NCBI RefSeq assembly: GCF_000308455.1 | Contig: NZ_BAFP01000040.1 | Coordinates: forward strand, 91,021-155,020 | From: Nocardia abscessus NBRC 100374 | GTDB lineage: Bacteria > Actinomycetota > Actinomycetes > Mycobacteriales > Mycobacteriaceae | DNA: 64,000 bases | Reading direction: 5' to 3' | Shown here: positions 9,495 to 17,427 of the stretch, piece by piece | Position numbering within the stretch: position 1 is the first letter of the stretch | How the letters are laid out: the number at the start of each line of letters is the position of its first letter | Made by a program: the position numbers and the translations under genes | The notes under the pieces: generated by a model | Seen by the model: only the letters and a program-made list of their open reading frames with translations | The model's database searches: none | What the model was told of the DNA's origin: nothing

Positions 9495-10404
9495 CGCGCG
9501 GGAGAAGGGCGAATTCCGTTCCGGGTTCGTCTGTTTCGTCGGTCGCCCGAACACCGGCAAGTCGACGCTGACCAACGCGCTGGTGGGCGCGAAGATCGCG
9601 ATCACCTCCTCGCGCCCGCAGACCACCCGGCACACGATTCGCGGCATCGTGCACCGCGCGCACACGCAGTTGATCCTGGTCGACACTCCCGGCCTGCACC
9701 GCCCGCGTACCCTGCTCGGGCAGCGCCTCAACGACCTCGTCCGCGACACGTATTCCGAAGTCGACGTGATCGCGCTGTGCATCCCGGCCGACGAGAAGAT
9801 CGGTCCGGGTGACCGCTGGATCGTGCAGCAGATCAAGCAGATGGCGCCGAAGACGACGCTGCTCGGCGTGGTCACCAAGATCGACAAGGTGAGCCGCGAC
9901 CAGGTCGCCGAGCAACTGCTCGCCGTCTCCCGGTTGCTCGGCCCGGAGGCCGACGTGGTGCCGGTGTCGGCGGTCAAGGGTGAGCAGGTCGAGGTCCTCG
10001 TCGACGTCACCGCCTCGAAGATGCCCGAGGGACCGGCGTTCTACCCCGACGGCGAGCTCACCGACGAGCCCGAGGAAACACTGATGGCCGAGCTCATCCG
10101 CGAAGCCGCGCTGGAGGGCGTGCGCGACGAACTGCCGCACTCGCTGGCCGTCGTCATCGAAGAAGTCCTGCCGTACGAGGAGCGCGAGGACATGCTCGAC
10201 GTGCACGCCCTGCTCTACGTCGAGCGCCCCAGCCAGAAGGCCATCGTCATCGGCAAGGGCGGCTCCCGGCTGAAGGAAGTCGGCACCAACGCCCGCAAGC
10301 AGATCGAGCACATCCTCGGCACCCGCATCTACCTGAACCTGCACGTGAAGGTGGCCAAGGACTGGCAGCGCGACCCGAAGCAGCTCGGCAAACTCGGCTT
10401 CTGA
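9487..10404 (+). CDS. era: GTPase Era
   Basis: This 305-residue GTPase binds the 16S rRNA 3' end and assists 30S assembly. The G motifs are GRPNTGKS (G1), a threonine-containing QTTRHTIRG region (G2), DTPG (G3) and TKID (G4). The C-terminal KH domain carries VIGKGGSRLKEVG. The GTG at 9487 overlaps the preceding frame by 8 nt. Length and motif spacing are normal. It is the last gene of the phoH-to-era operon, and all but the cdd-like member have ribosome or membrane-ion roles. It converges on the amidase gene, whose stop is only 6 nt away. Confidence 0.97.
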   Translation: MADAREKGEFRSGFVCFVGRPNTGKSTLTNALVGAKIAITSSRPQTTRHTIRGIVHRAHTQLILVDTPGLHRPRTLLGQRLNDLVRDTYSEVDVIALCIPADEKIGPGDRWIVQQIKQMAPKTTLLGVVTKIDKVSRDQVAEQLLAVSRLLGPEADVVPVSAVKGEQVEVLVDVTASKMPEGPAFYPDGELTDEPEETLMAELIREAALEGVRDELPHSLAVVIEEVLPYEEREDMLDVHALLYVERPSQKAIVIGKGGSRLKEVGTNARKQIEHILGTRIYLNLHVKVAKDWQRDPKQLGKLGF

Positions 10405-10410
10405 CGTCGC

Positions 10411-11841
10411 TCACCACCACGGGGTGGGGCGGTGGCGGTGCCACTGGAGTTCGGATTCGAGCTGGGCGGCCAAGGAGATCAGTTGGGGTTCGGAGTTCGC
10501 CGTGCCCATCAGTTGGGCGCCGACGGGGAGGCCGGCGTCGGTGAATCCGGCGGGGACGTTGACGCTCGGCCAGCCGAGGACGTTCCACGGCCAGGTGTAG
10601 GGGCAGGCCGCGGTGATGAGGTTGTTGGTGGCGTTGACGCCGATGCCATCTATTTCCTCGACTCGCGGCGGCGCGGTCGCGGTGGTCGGCGCGAGGACCA
10701 CGTCGTAGTCACGGAAGAAGTGGCCGATTCGCCTGTGCAGCAAGGGTTCCAGCTGCCGTGCCGCGTACAGGGCGGGGCCGTCGAGCACGCGCCCGATCCG
10801 GGCGTTGGCGGCGGTACGGGGATCGACCTGCAGGCCGGGCGTCCGGTGGTACACCCGCCGGATGCCGGCGAGCGAACGCGGCAGGAACGAGGCGCCGATC
10901 ATCACGCCGTAGTGCAGGTCGGCGACGGTCACGGTGTGCCCGAGACCGCGCAGCGTGTCGGCGGTGCGCCGCACCGCTCGCTCGATCTCGGGATCCAGCG
11001 CGGTTCTGGTCGCGGTGAACGGAATGCGCAGCGACAGGGCGATGCGCAGTCTGCCAGGGTCACGGCCGACAGCGTCCGAGGCGGTGATCGGGGCCGGTGT
11101 GTGCAGGTCACCCGGGTGCGGGCCGGCCGCCGCGTCCAGCAGTAGCGCGGCGTCCGCGACGGTGCGCGTCAGCGGCCCGTTCACGGTGAGCCCGTAGAAC
11201 GCCTCGGCCTCCGGCCAAGTGGAGATCCGACCGCGCTGTGGCTTGATACCGACCAGGTTCGTCCACGCCGCGGGGATGCGGATGGAGCCCGCGCCGTCGG
11301 AACCCAGGGCGGCGGGGACCAATCCGGCCGCGACGGCCGCCGAGGCCCCGCCGGAGGAGCCGCCCGGCGTCCTGGTGCGGTCCCAGGGGTTGCGGGTGTG
11401 CCCGAACCACTCGGCGCTGGTGAACGGCCACTGCCCGAGCTCGCAGGTATTGGTCTTCCCGACGATCACCGCGCCCGCGGCGCGCAGGCGACGGACCGAT
11501 TCGGCGTCCTCGGTCTTCGGCGCGAAGTCGCCGCCGCACCCGAACGCGGTCGGCTCGCCCGCGATATCGGTGTCGTCCTTCACCGCGACGGGCACGCCCA
11601 GCAGCGGCAGCCGTTCCCCCGCGGCGAGCCTCCGGTCGGCGTCGGCGGCCTCCGCCGTCGCGCGTTCCCGGCGCACGACCCGGAAGGCGTTCAGCGTGCC
11701 CTGTGCCGCGTCGATCCGGTCCAGAGCACCGCCGACGGCCGCGGCCGACGTGATCGCGCCGCCCGCGATCGCGGCCGCCAGTTCGGCCAGCCCCAGCTCG
11801 CGGGTGTCGGGCGGCAGCCCGGTCGGATCGGACACGGTCAT
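10411..11841 (-). CDS. Amidase (amidase signature family, AmiA2-like)
   Basis: This 476-residue protein is an amidase-signature hydrolase. The Ser-cisSer-Lys triad is visible: Lys in VAVKDDTDIAG, the cis-Ser in TPGGSSGGASAAVAAG and the nucleophile Ser in GSDGAGSIRIPAAW. It should hydrolyse a carboxamide, but the natural substrate is unknown. The ATG at 11841 has a GGGAG upstream on the minus strand; the long frame beyond it overlaps the next gene and is rejected. Its place after era, on the opposite strand, matches amiA2 (Rv2363) of M. tuberculosis. Confidence 0.92.
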   Translation of the reverse strand: MTVSDPTGLPPDTRELGLAELAAAIAGGAITSAAAVGGALDRIDAAQGTLNAFRVVRRERATAEAADADRRLAAGERLPLLGVPVAVKDDTDIAGEPTAFGCGGDFAPKTEDAESVRRLRAAGAVIVGKTNTCELGQWPFTSAEWFGHTRNPWDRTRTPGGSSGGASAAVAAGLVPAALGSDGAGSIRIPAAWTNLVGIKPQRGRISTWPEAEAFYGLTVNGPLTRTVADAALLLDAAAGPHPGDLHTPAPITASDAVGRDPGRLRIALSLRIPFTATRTALDPEIERAVRRTADTLRGLGHTVTVADLHYGVMIGASFLPRSLAGIRRVYHRTPGLQVDPRTAANARIGRVLDGPALYAARQLEPLLHRRIGHFFRDYDVVLAPTTATAPPRVEEIDGIGVNATNNLITAACPYTWPWNVLGWPSVNVPAGFTDAGLPVGAQLMGTANSEPQLISLAAQLESELQWHRHRPTPWW

Positions 11842-12098
11842 GTGAGCTCCCTGTCGTTCGATTGCGATCAACCGTAGCGGCCAACTGGTCAAGCGTCCAT
11901 AATGTGTCGGAATGCGAGTGCGGCCGGTCCGCCGATTCCTTGGGCGAACAGCGCCGTGTGCGCACCCGCGAGTTGGCGGGGAACTCGATCGCTCGCCGTG
12001 CAAGATCTTGCTCACCGAAGTCGTGCCGAGTCGAGAATTACCCCATCTGGTGTGCTGCGGATCAGAGTTGGTACAGCGCAGGCATTTTCGTAGACCGG

Positions 12099-13736
12099 AT
12101 GCTGACCGAATGCTTGGCTCGTCCTGTGCGATGCCCAGAATGCGAACAATCGAATCCCGAAGGCGCCACGTTCTGTGGGAACTGTGGTGCGCGGTCCCGC
12201 GGAACGGAGTCAGCGGAATCGTCGAGGGAGACCCGCGAGAATACCGGTGGGGTGCGCGGGGAAGAAGCGACGCGCTATCTGTGCGCCGCGGTTCATTTCG
12301 ACAGTGCGCTGGCCTCCGAGGTGATCGAGAAGGTGCTCGAGGAACCGTTGCGATCGGTGGCCCGGTCACCAGGCGTCGATCTCGTCGCGGTGGCGAAGCA
12401 CGCGGTGGCCGCCCGGGAGCGGCAGCTCGCGCGCAATCTGGTGATGATCGCGACGATGGTGGTCGTCCTCGGTAATCAGCTCGCCGCGGCCGATTTCGAC
12501 GCCGGACCGCTGGGCTTGCTCTTGATCCTCGATCCTTTCCGCTTGTTGTCGCCGCTACCGTTGGGAGCCCTTCTCGTCGGTTGGCTCGCCGTGTGGGGCG
12601 AAGGATGCAGCGCGCGCTGGGGCGGGACGGCGAATTCGCTGCGGCGCGGCACATTTCGCTCCTCGGCGGCTCCGGTTCCGCGTAAGGCTTCGGTCCGGCA
12701 ACAGATCGAGCACGTGGCGGCCTACTCCGACGGCAATGTGACGGCGTATCACGGCTACCAGCCGTTCCTCGGTCACGGCTGGCCGCTTTCGGCGTGGTCG
12801 ATGGCATTGGACATCACCAGGCCGGGATCGGATCAGGAGCCGGTCCGGCCGTTCACCGCGGTCGAGTTGAACGAACGCCTCCGCAAGGAGATCACGCAGC
12901 TCGATATGCGCGGACTGAACGTCTACAACCGGCTGTTCGTCAACGGCGGGGATATCCACCACGACGGGCGATTCCTGCCGGATCCCACCGGCAGGCCGGT
13001 GGATCGCGTGCCGGAGACGACGATCGAGGCGCTGATGACGTCCCCCGAGGACCGGGCACGTCCCTATCTGACCGCGGAGATCGTCGGCTGGGGCGGGGAG
13101 GTGGTGTGGACCGCGTTCGTCCGCCTCGCCGTCAGCGCGTCATCGCTGTTCGTTGAGGCGAACTACTGCGCCCTGCCGCCGTTGCGGCAGGTCTATCACG
13201 AGATCGATGATCTGCTGCTGCGCCCGCAGCCGTCGCAGGTGCTGCGCCTGGCCTGGCGCAGCCTCCTGAGGCTGCCCCGGACCTACTGGCACGCGGTGCC
13301 GGACGCCATCCGGCAACTGCTCGGCGATTTCCGCAGGGAACGCAAGCACGCCCGTCAAGTCAGTGAGATCAACCAGGTGTTCACGTTCGATCACGGCGCG
13401 CTCATCAGCGTCCGTGAGGCGGCGGGCGATCTGCGGGTCGACCGGCGTGGCCGCTCGATCCGCTACCACCGCTACTTCCAGCTGCTCGACCAGGAGATGT
13501 TCACCAAGACGGTCGAGAAGAAGATCTTCGAGACGCTGGCGGAGTTCCTGACCGAACGAAATGTCGATCCGGACGAACTGATTCGCCGTGGGGAACAGAT
13601 CATCAACAGCAGCGTGACGATCAACGGCGACGCCAATCTGCTGAATTCCGCTATCGGCGGCGTTTCCGCGCGGGTCGCTTCCGCACCCGCCGAATCATCG
13701 AGAAATAGTCCACTGCGCAGAAGGGAAAGCGAATGA
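12099..13736 (+). CDS. Zinc-ribbon membrane protein of unknown function (cassette gene 1)
   Basis: About 545 residues. It begins with a rubredoxin-like zinc ribbon (CPECEQSNPEGATFCGNCGA, residues about 13-32), a Ser/Glu-rich linker, and a hydrophobic stretch with probably two membrane spans (about 110-165). A large soluble part follows that I do not recognise. The C-terminus, NSSVTINGDANLLNSAIGG, resembles the N-terminus of the next protein. The start is uncertain: the frame is open from a TTG at 11862, but ATG 12099 is the first one close to the zinc ribbon. It overlaps the next gene by 4 nt. It is accessory DNA between the amidase and recO. Confidence 0.7.
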   Translation: MLTECLARPVRCPECEQSNPEGATFCGNCGARSRGTESAESSRETRENTGGVRGEEATRYLCAAVHFDSALASEVIEKVLEEPLRSVARSPGVDLVAVAKHAVAARERQLARNLVMIATMVVVLGNQLAAADFDAGPLGLLLILDPFRLLSPLPLGALLVGWLAVWGEGCSARWGGTANSLRRGTFRSSAAPVPRKASVRQQIEHVAAYSDGNVTAYHGYQPFLGHGWPLSAWSMALDITRPGSDQEPVRPFTAVELNERLRKEITQLDMRGLNVYNRLFVNGGDIHHDGRFLPDPTGRPVDRVPETTIEALMTSPEDRARPYLTAEIVGWGGEVVWTAFVRLAVSASSLFVEANYCALPPLRQVYHEIDDLLLRPQPSQVLRLAWRSLLRLPRTYWHAVPDAIRQLLGDFRRERKHARQVSEINQVFTFDHGALISVREAAGDLRVDRRGRSIRYHRYFQLLDQEMFTKTVEKKIFETLAEFLTERNVDPDELIRRGEQIINSSVTINGDANLLNSAIGGVSARVASAPAESSRNSPLRRRESE

Positions 13737-14119
13737 ACAAGAATGTCGGCAGTAATACCGGAGTTTCCATCGGTGGGGGCGCGAATCTGAGCGGGTCCGT
13801 CGTCGCGGGCCGTGACGGCACGGTGTCGAACACCACCGCCGGGGCAGCCGCGATTCCGGTTCCGCAAACCGTGGCTGAATTGCGTTCCGCCCTGGACGAT
13901 CTGCTCGATCGGATCAGCCGGTACGACGCGGAATTGCCGGACCGGCAGCTGGTCGAGGACACGACGCGGCAGGCGGTGGCCGAGGCGGCGAAGGAACGAC
14001 CGAACCGGCTGGTGCTCTCGGGGATCCTGCATGCGGTGGGGCGGTCGGTCGCCGGCATCGCCTCGCTCGCCGCTGTGGTGAGCGCGTTGGAAATCGCGGT
14101 CAAGGCCGTCCTCGGCTGA
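13733..14119 (+). CDS. Small membrane-associated protein with Gly/Asn/Ser-rich N-terminus (cassette gene 2)
   Basis: 128 residues. The first 40 residues are rich in G, N, S and V (NTGVSIGGGANLSGSVVAGR then DGTVSNTT), the kind of short beta-solenoid-like lead seen in many actinobacterial conflict-type proteins. A helical segment (about 48-90, ELRSALDDLLDRISRYDAEL) follows, then a hydrophobic C-terminal helix (about 98-128) able to insert in a membrane. The ATG overlaps the stop of the previous gene (ATGA). No family is recognised with confidence. The N-terminal motif echoes the C-terminus of gene 1, suggesting that the two proteins meet. Confidence 0.7.
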   Translation: MNKNVGSNTGVSIGGGANLSGSVVAGRDGTVSNTTAGAAAIPVPQTVAELRSALDDLLDRISRYDAELPDRQLVEDTTRQAVAEAAKERPNRLVLSGILHAVGRSVAGIASLAAVVSALEIAVKAVLG

Positions 14120-14122
14120 CCG

Positions 14123-14869
14123 GTGAGTGGTGCGGGGGATTCCATGGCGAACTGCTGGAGATGCCGGGAACCGCTGTCCGGCGGGCGGCAACGGCACTGC
14201 ACCGCGTGCGGCGCGGGTGTGTGCTGGAGCTGTGGGCACGAGCCGGGCGCCGGGGCGGGGCGATTCTGCACCAGGTGCGGCGCGAGCGCGACCGCGCTGG
14301 TGCGGCCGCCGAATCGGACGTTGCCGGTCGAGGGCGCCGCATCTCGCCGGAACCCCGCCGTCATCACAGGCGGCGTTCTGCTCGCCGCCGCTGTGGCAGT
14401 GGCGGTGGTGCTGGTCGTGGCGCCCGGCGACAAGCCGGCCGACCGGGGACCGTCGGCGGTCGGATTCCCGCTGACGACCACCGGCGCCCGCACCGCCTCG
14501 CCCACACCGTCGCGCACCGGCGCCCGCACCGCCACGACCACGCCGTCGCGCAGCAGCGCGCGCTCTACGACGACCACGCAGGCCCCGGCGACCGGGCCGT
14601 CACGGACCGTCACGGCGTACTTCGACGCCATCAATCGGCGGGACTACGGCCGTGCTTGGGAGCTGGGCGGCCGGAACCTGGACACGAGCTACGAGCACTT
14701 CGTGGCTGGTCTTTCGACGACCGCGCACGAGGCGGTGCGGATCACTTCGGAGAGTGGGGACATCGTGCATATCGAGCTGTCGGCCCGCCAGACCGACGAC
14801 TCGGTGCGGACCTATTCCGGCTACTACGTCGTACGCAACGACGTCATCGTCGACGCGGTCATCCACTAG
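14123..14869 (+). CDS. Zinc-ribbon, single-span protein with extracytoplasmic NTF2-like domain (cassette gene 3)
   Basis: 248 residues. A cysteine-rich N-terminus (CWRC, CTACGAGVCWSC and CTRCGA, residues about 10-55) is consistent with a double zinc ribbon. A membrane span (about 75-97, ITGGVLLAAAVAVAVVLVV) and a Thr/Ser/Arg linker with two imperfect repeats of about 14 residues (TTGARTASPTPSR / RTGARTATTTPSR) follow. The last 90 residues (TVTAYFDAINRRDYGRAWEL onward) look like an NTF2-like/SnoaL fold. The start may be GTG 14123 or ATG 14144. It follows gene 2 by 3 nt, so all three cassette genes are probably one operon. Function is unknown. Confidence 0.75.
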   Translation: MSGAGDSMANCWRCREPLSGGRQRHCTACGAGVCWSCGHEPGAGAGRFCTRCGASATALVRPPNRTLPVEGAASRRNPAVITGGVLLAAAVAVAVVLVVAPGDKPADRGPSAVGFPLTTTGARTASPTPSRTGARTATTTPSRSSARSTTTTQAPATGPSRTVTAYFDAINRRDYGRAWELGGRNLDTSYEHFVAGLSTTAHEAVRITSESGDIVHIELSARQTDDSVRTYSGYYVVRNDVIVDAVIH

Positions 14870-14890
14870 GGCCGGACGGAACCGCTATAG

Positions 14891-14911
14891 ACATACATAC
14901 CGTATGTATGT
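14891..14911. promoter_or_regulatory. Perfect 21-bp palindrome, probable TetR operator
   Basis: Arms ACATACATAC and GTATGTATGT are exact reverse complements around one central C. The site is 38 nt upstream of the hydrolase start and is the only such AT-rich palindrome nearby. The co-transcribed TetR protein at 15802 is the likely ligand-responsive repressor. Binding is inferred. Confidence 0.65.
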
Positions 14912-14948
14912 AATGGTGGGTTGTATTCGTTCGGACTGGGAGGACCAC

Positions 14949-15815
14949 ATGGCAACAAGCACATCACTCGGGCCCACTCATGAGGTGGACCTGCCCGGCG
15001 GCCGCATTCGCTACCACGAGACGGGGGAGGGCGCTCCGGTCGTCTTCGTGCACGGCCTGCTCGTCAACGCGGACCTCTGGCGCAAGGTGGTGCCCGCCGT
15101 CGCCGCGGCCGGATACCGCTGCCTGGCGCCGGACTTGCCGCTCGGCTCGCACGAGATCCCGGTACCGGACGCGGAGCTGACTCCGGTCGGCGTGGCGGAC
15201 CTGATCGCCGCGTTCCTCGAGCGTCTCGACCTCACCGACGTCACCCTGGTCGCCAACGACACCGGCGGCGCGATCACCCAGGTGCTGCTCACTCGCGACC
15301 GGTCCAGGATCGGCCGCGTCGTGCTCGCCTCGGTGGACAGCTACGAGGGCTTCCTGCCGCAGCCGTTCACCGCGCTTCCGCTGCTGGCGAAGGTCCCCGG
15401 GTCGATCCGCCCGCTGACCGAGGCGCTGCGCATCCGGGCGCTGCATCGACTCCCCCTGGCCCTCGGTTGGCTCACCAAACGGCCGATACCGCCCGAGATC
15501 ACCGACTCCTATCTGCTGCCGAGCCGGAACTCCTCCGCGATTCGCAAAGACCTGCGGCGCTTCCTGAAGTCGGCGCACCGCCGGTACACGCTGGAGGCCG
15601 CGCGCCACTTCGGCGACGTAGACATCCCGGTGCTGCTGGCCTGGGCGCGCGAGGATCGGTTGTTCCCGGTGTCGTTCGCCGAACGTCTGGCCCGTGATCT
15701 GCCGAACGCGACGCTGAAGCTCATCGACGACTCCTACACCTTCCTTCCGGAAGACCAGCCGGAGTTGCTCACCGAATCGATTCTGGAGTTCACTCGGCTA
15801 CATGCCACGCCGTAG
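14949..15815 (+). CDS. Alpha/beta hydrolase, haloalkane-dehalogenase-like
   Basis: This 288-residue alpha/beta hydrolase has the oxyanion motif VFVHGLLVN and a nucleophile elbow VANDTGGA, which places Asp (not Ser) as nucleophile, as in haloalkane dehalogenases and epoxide hydrolases. The acid is probably D in AREDRLFP. The segment where the catalytic His is expected reads DDSYTFLPEDQP, with Thr in the His position, so ordinary hydrolysis is doubtful. GGGAGG precedes the ATG by 5 nt. It overlaps the TetR gene by 14 nt, and the palindrome upstream suggests an autoregulated hydrolase-tetR operon. Confidence 0.88.
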   Translation: MATSTSLGPTHEVDLPGGRIRYHETGEGAPVVFVHGLLVNADLWRKVVPAVAAAGYRCLAPDLPLGSHEIPVPDAELTPVGVADLIAAFLERLDLTDVTLVANDTGGAITQVLLTRDRSRIGRVVLASVDSYEGFLPQPFTALPLLAKVPGSIRPLTEALRIRALHRLPLALGWLTKRPIPPEITDSYLLPSRNSSAIRKDLRRFLKSAHRRYTLEAARHFGDVDIPVLLAWAREDRLFPVSFAERLARDLPNATLKLIDDSYTFLPEDQPELLTESILEFTRLHATP

Positions 15816-16407
15816 CCAGGAAGACCGCTCTCGGGCCACCAGAGCCGCGCTCGAACAGGCGGGACGCCGCCTGTTCACCGAGCGCGGCTTCGCGGGAACC
15901 TCGGCCGAAGAGCTGGTTACCGAGGCCGGGGTCACCCGGGGCGCGCTGCACCACCACTACGGCGACAAGCGCGGACTGTTCCTCACGGTGCTGGAGCAGA
16001 TCGAAGTCGAGACCACGGAAGAGATCGAAAAGGCCATCGCCGCGGTCGACTCCGATGACGTGATGGCAGGCATGGCCGCGGGGCTCGGCCTCTTCCTGGA
16101 GATCTGCCAGCGCCCCGCGATGCTGCGGATCGCCCTCACCGACGCTCCCGCCGTGCTCGGCTGGCAGGCCTGGCGCGAATTCGAGTCCGCCCACGGCCTC
16201 GGCTTGATCACCGCACAGCTCGAGCGCGCCCGCGCCGCGGGGTTGATCGCCGACGCCCCCGTTCCCGTCCTGGCCCAGCTCGTCGTCAGCGTCGTCAGCG
16301 AGGCCGCCCTGATCGTCGCGCACGCGGCAGACCGCGACCTCGCGCGTGCGCAGACCCAGCAGTCGGTGCTGCTGTTGATCTCCGGCCTCCTGCGCACCAG
16401 CGGCTGA
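15802..16407 (+). CDS. TetR-family transcriptional regulator
   Basis: This 201-residue regulator has an N-terminal HTH (about residues 10-55) reading FAGTSAEELVTEAGVTRGAL then HHHYGDKRGLF, the TetR signature. The C-terminal helical domain is normal in size and should bind a hydrophobic ligand. The gene overlaps the hydrolase by 14 nt, so the two are translated together. The most likely target is the 21-bp palindrome upstream of the hydrolase. The ligand is unknown and may be the hydrolase substrate. Confidence 0.92.
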   Translation: MPRRSQEDRSRATRAALEQAGRRLFTERGFAGTSAEELVTEAGVTRGALHHHYGDKRGLFLTVLEQIEVETTEEIEKAIAAVDSDDVMAGMAAGLGLFLEICQRPAMLRIALTDAPAVLGWQAWREFESAHGLGLITAQLERARAAGLIADAPVPVLAQLVVSVVSEAALIVAHAADRDLARAQTQQSVLLLISGLLRTSG

Positions 16408-16517
16408 CGACTCACGACCGGCGCGCGTCGACCTCGGCCGATGGATCGATGGCGCCTCTCGGAGGTTGCGGTGCGTGCCTGCCCAACTCCGGCCATTCAG
16501 GGCCTTATCCTGCGCAT

Positions 16518-16931
16518 ATGACGGAGCAATCGGCGTGGTCGGCAGGTCGATTCCGGTGGCGCGCGGCGCTGCTGACCGTGGGTCTCGTGCTGGCGGCGGC
16601 CGGTGCCGCGACCCGGCCGTTCAGCTGGTCGGCGACCGCGATCGTGGCGGTGGCGGCGCTGGGCGCGATGGTGCCTGCCTTCCGCGCGCGAATCGAGCGG
16701 CCTCCGCGCACCGCCCGGCTCGGGCACGGGGTCGCTGTGTGGTCGGCGCTGCTGGTCGCGGCATCGGCATGGGAGGTCTACGCATTGCTGCGCCAGCCCG
16801 CCCTGAACCAGCCGAGCCGAGAACACCCGAGCTTGTCCACGCTGCTGGATCCGGCACTCGAACAGTGGCCGCTGCGATTCGCCGGATGGCTGGTGTGGCT
16901 GGGCGCCGGATGGTGGCTGGTGTCGAGATGA
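16518..16931 (+). CDS. Small integral membrane protein of unknown function
   Basis: 137 residues with four predicted membrane spans: ALLTVGLVLAAAGAA, ATAIVAVAALGAMVPA, VAVWSALLVAASAWEVYALL and RFAGWLVWLGAGWWLVS. A short loop with NQPSREHPSLSTLLD lies between spans 3 and 4. The ATG at 16518 is the first start after a non-coding stretch. The end overlaps the next small gene by 4 nt, so the pair is expressed together. No family is recognised, although tandem pairs of small membrane proteins like this are frequent near recO in Nocardia-type genomes (recollection, not checked). Confidence 0.75.
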   Translation: MTEQSAWSAGRFRWRAALLTVGLVLAAAGAATRPFSWSATAIVAVAALGAMVPAFRARIERPPRTARLGHGVAVWSALLVAASAWEVYALLRQPALNQPSREHPSLSTLLDPALEQWPLRFAGWLVWLGAGWWLVSR

Positions 16932-17128
16932 GCGACCGGGCCATAGTCATCACCGGTTTCTGCCTGCTCTTGGCAGTCGCGCTGACCGCGGCCGCGGTCA
17001 CATGGTTGCGCCGGGACCTGGTCGCGTCTTTGGGAGAGACGATCGCGTACCTGACCAGCACCCGGGCCACGAAGATCACCGCCGTACTGGTGTGGGCGTG
17101 GCTCGGCTGGCACTTCCTGGCCCGGTGA
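16928..17128 (+). CDS. Small two-span membrane protein (DUF6186-like)
   Basis: 66 residues with two hydrophobic helices (AIVITGFCLLLAVALTAAAV and ITAVLVWAWLGWHFLAR) joined by a short polar loop. The ATG lies inside the end of the previous gene (4-nt overlap), which supports a real two-gene unit. It resembles short actinobacterial proteins annotated DUF6186 (from memory). Function is unknown. It is followed by about 300 nt without a gene that contain large inverted repeats. Confidence 0.7.
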   Translation: MSDRAIVITGFCLLLAVALTAAAVTWLRRDLVASLGETIAYLTSTRATKITAVLVWAWLGWHFLAR

Positions 17129-17297
17129 CCCCGCAGCCGAACCGCCCTTCGTTGCGCGGGTCTGTCGCTGCCGACCGGCAAGAGCGAAGCCCAGTCGGCC
17201 ACCACAAACGCGCGCACTGAATCCTGAGTTCAGAAACCAACGCCCCCCGCGCACCTCAACCCCAGGTTTCGAGCGAAGCGAGACCGAGCATCCGCCG

Positions 17298-17412
17298 TTC
17301 GCGGCCCGGCTCGCGTTTGCGCGGCCGCCGCGTACGCGACGAAGGAGCCAGCGGCGGCCGCGCAAACGCGAGCCCCAAAGGGGCCGCGAACACGCAGCGC
17401 CGCAGGCGCTGC
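17298..17412. repeat. Nested GC-rich inverted repeats upstream of recO
   Basis: A perfect 24-bp inverted repeat (17308-17331 and 17351-17374, 19-nt loop) is flanked by an outer 9-bp pair (17298-17306 TTCGCGGCC and 17382-17390 GGCCGCGAA). A second hairpin, GCAGCGC and GCGCTGC with a 5-nt loop (17394-17412), ends 15 nt before the recO start. Together they could form a very stable RNA structure. No T-run follows, so it is not a typical terminator. The gene-free stretch 17129-17427 contains nothing else I can identify. Confidence 0.75.
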
Positions 17413-17427
17413 AATTAGACTCAGCAC

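Noticed and set aside
11842..12807. Upstream extension of the amidase frame
   Set aside because: It is antisense to the zinc-ribbon gene and lacks family similarity; the ATG at 11841 has a good ribosome-binding site.
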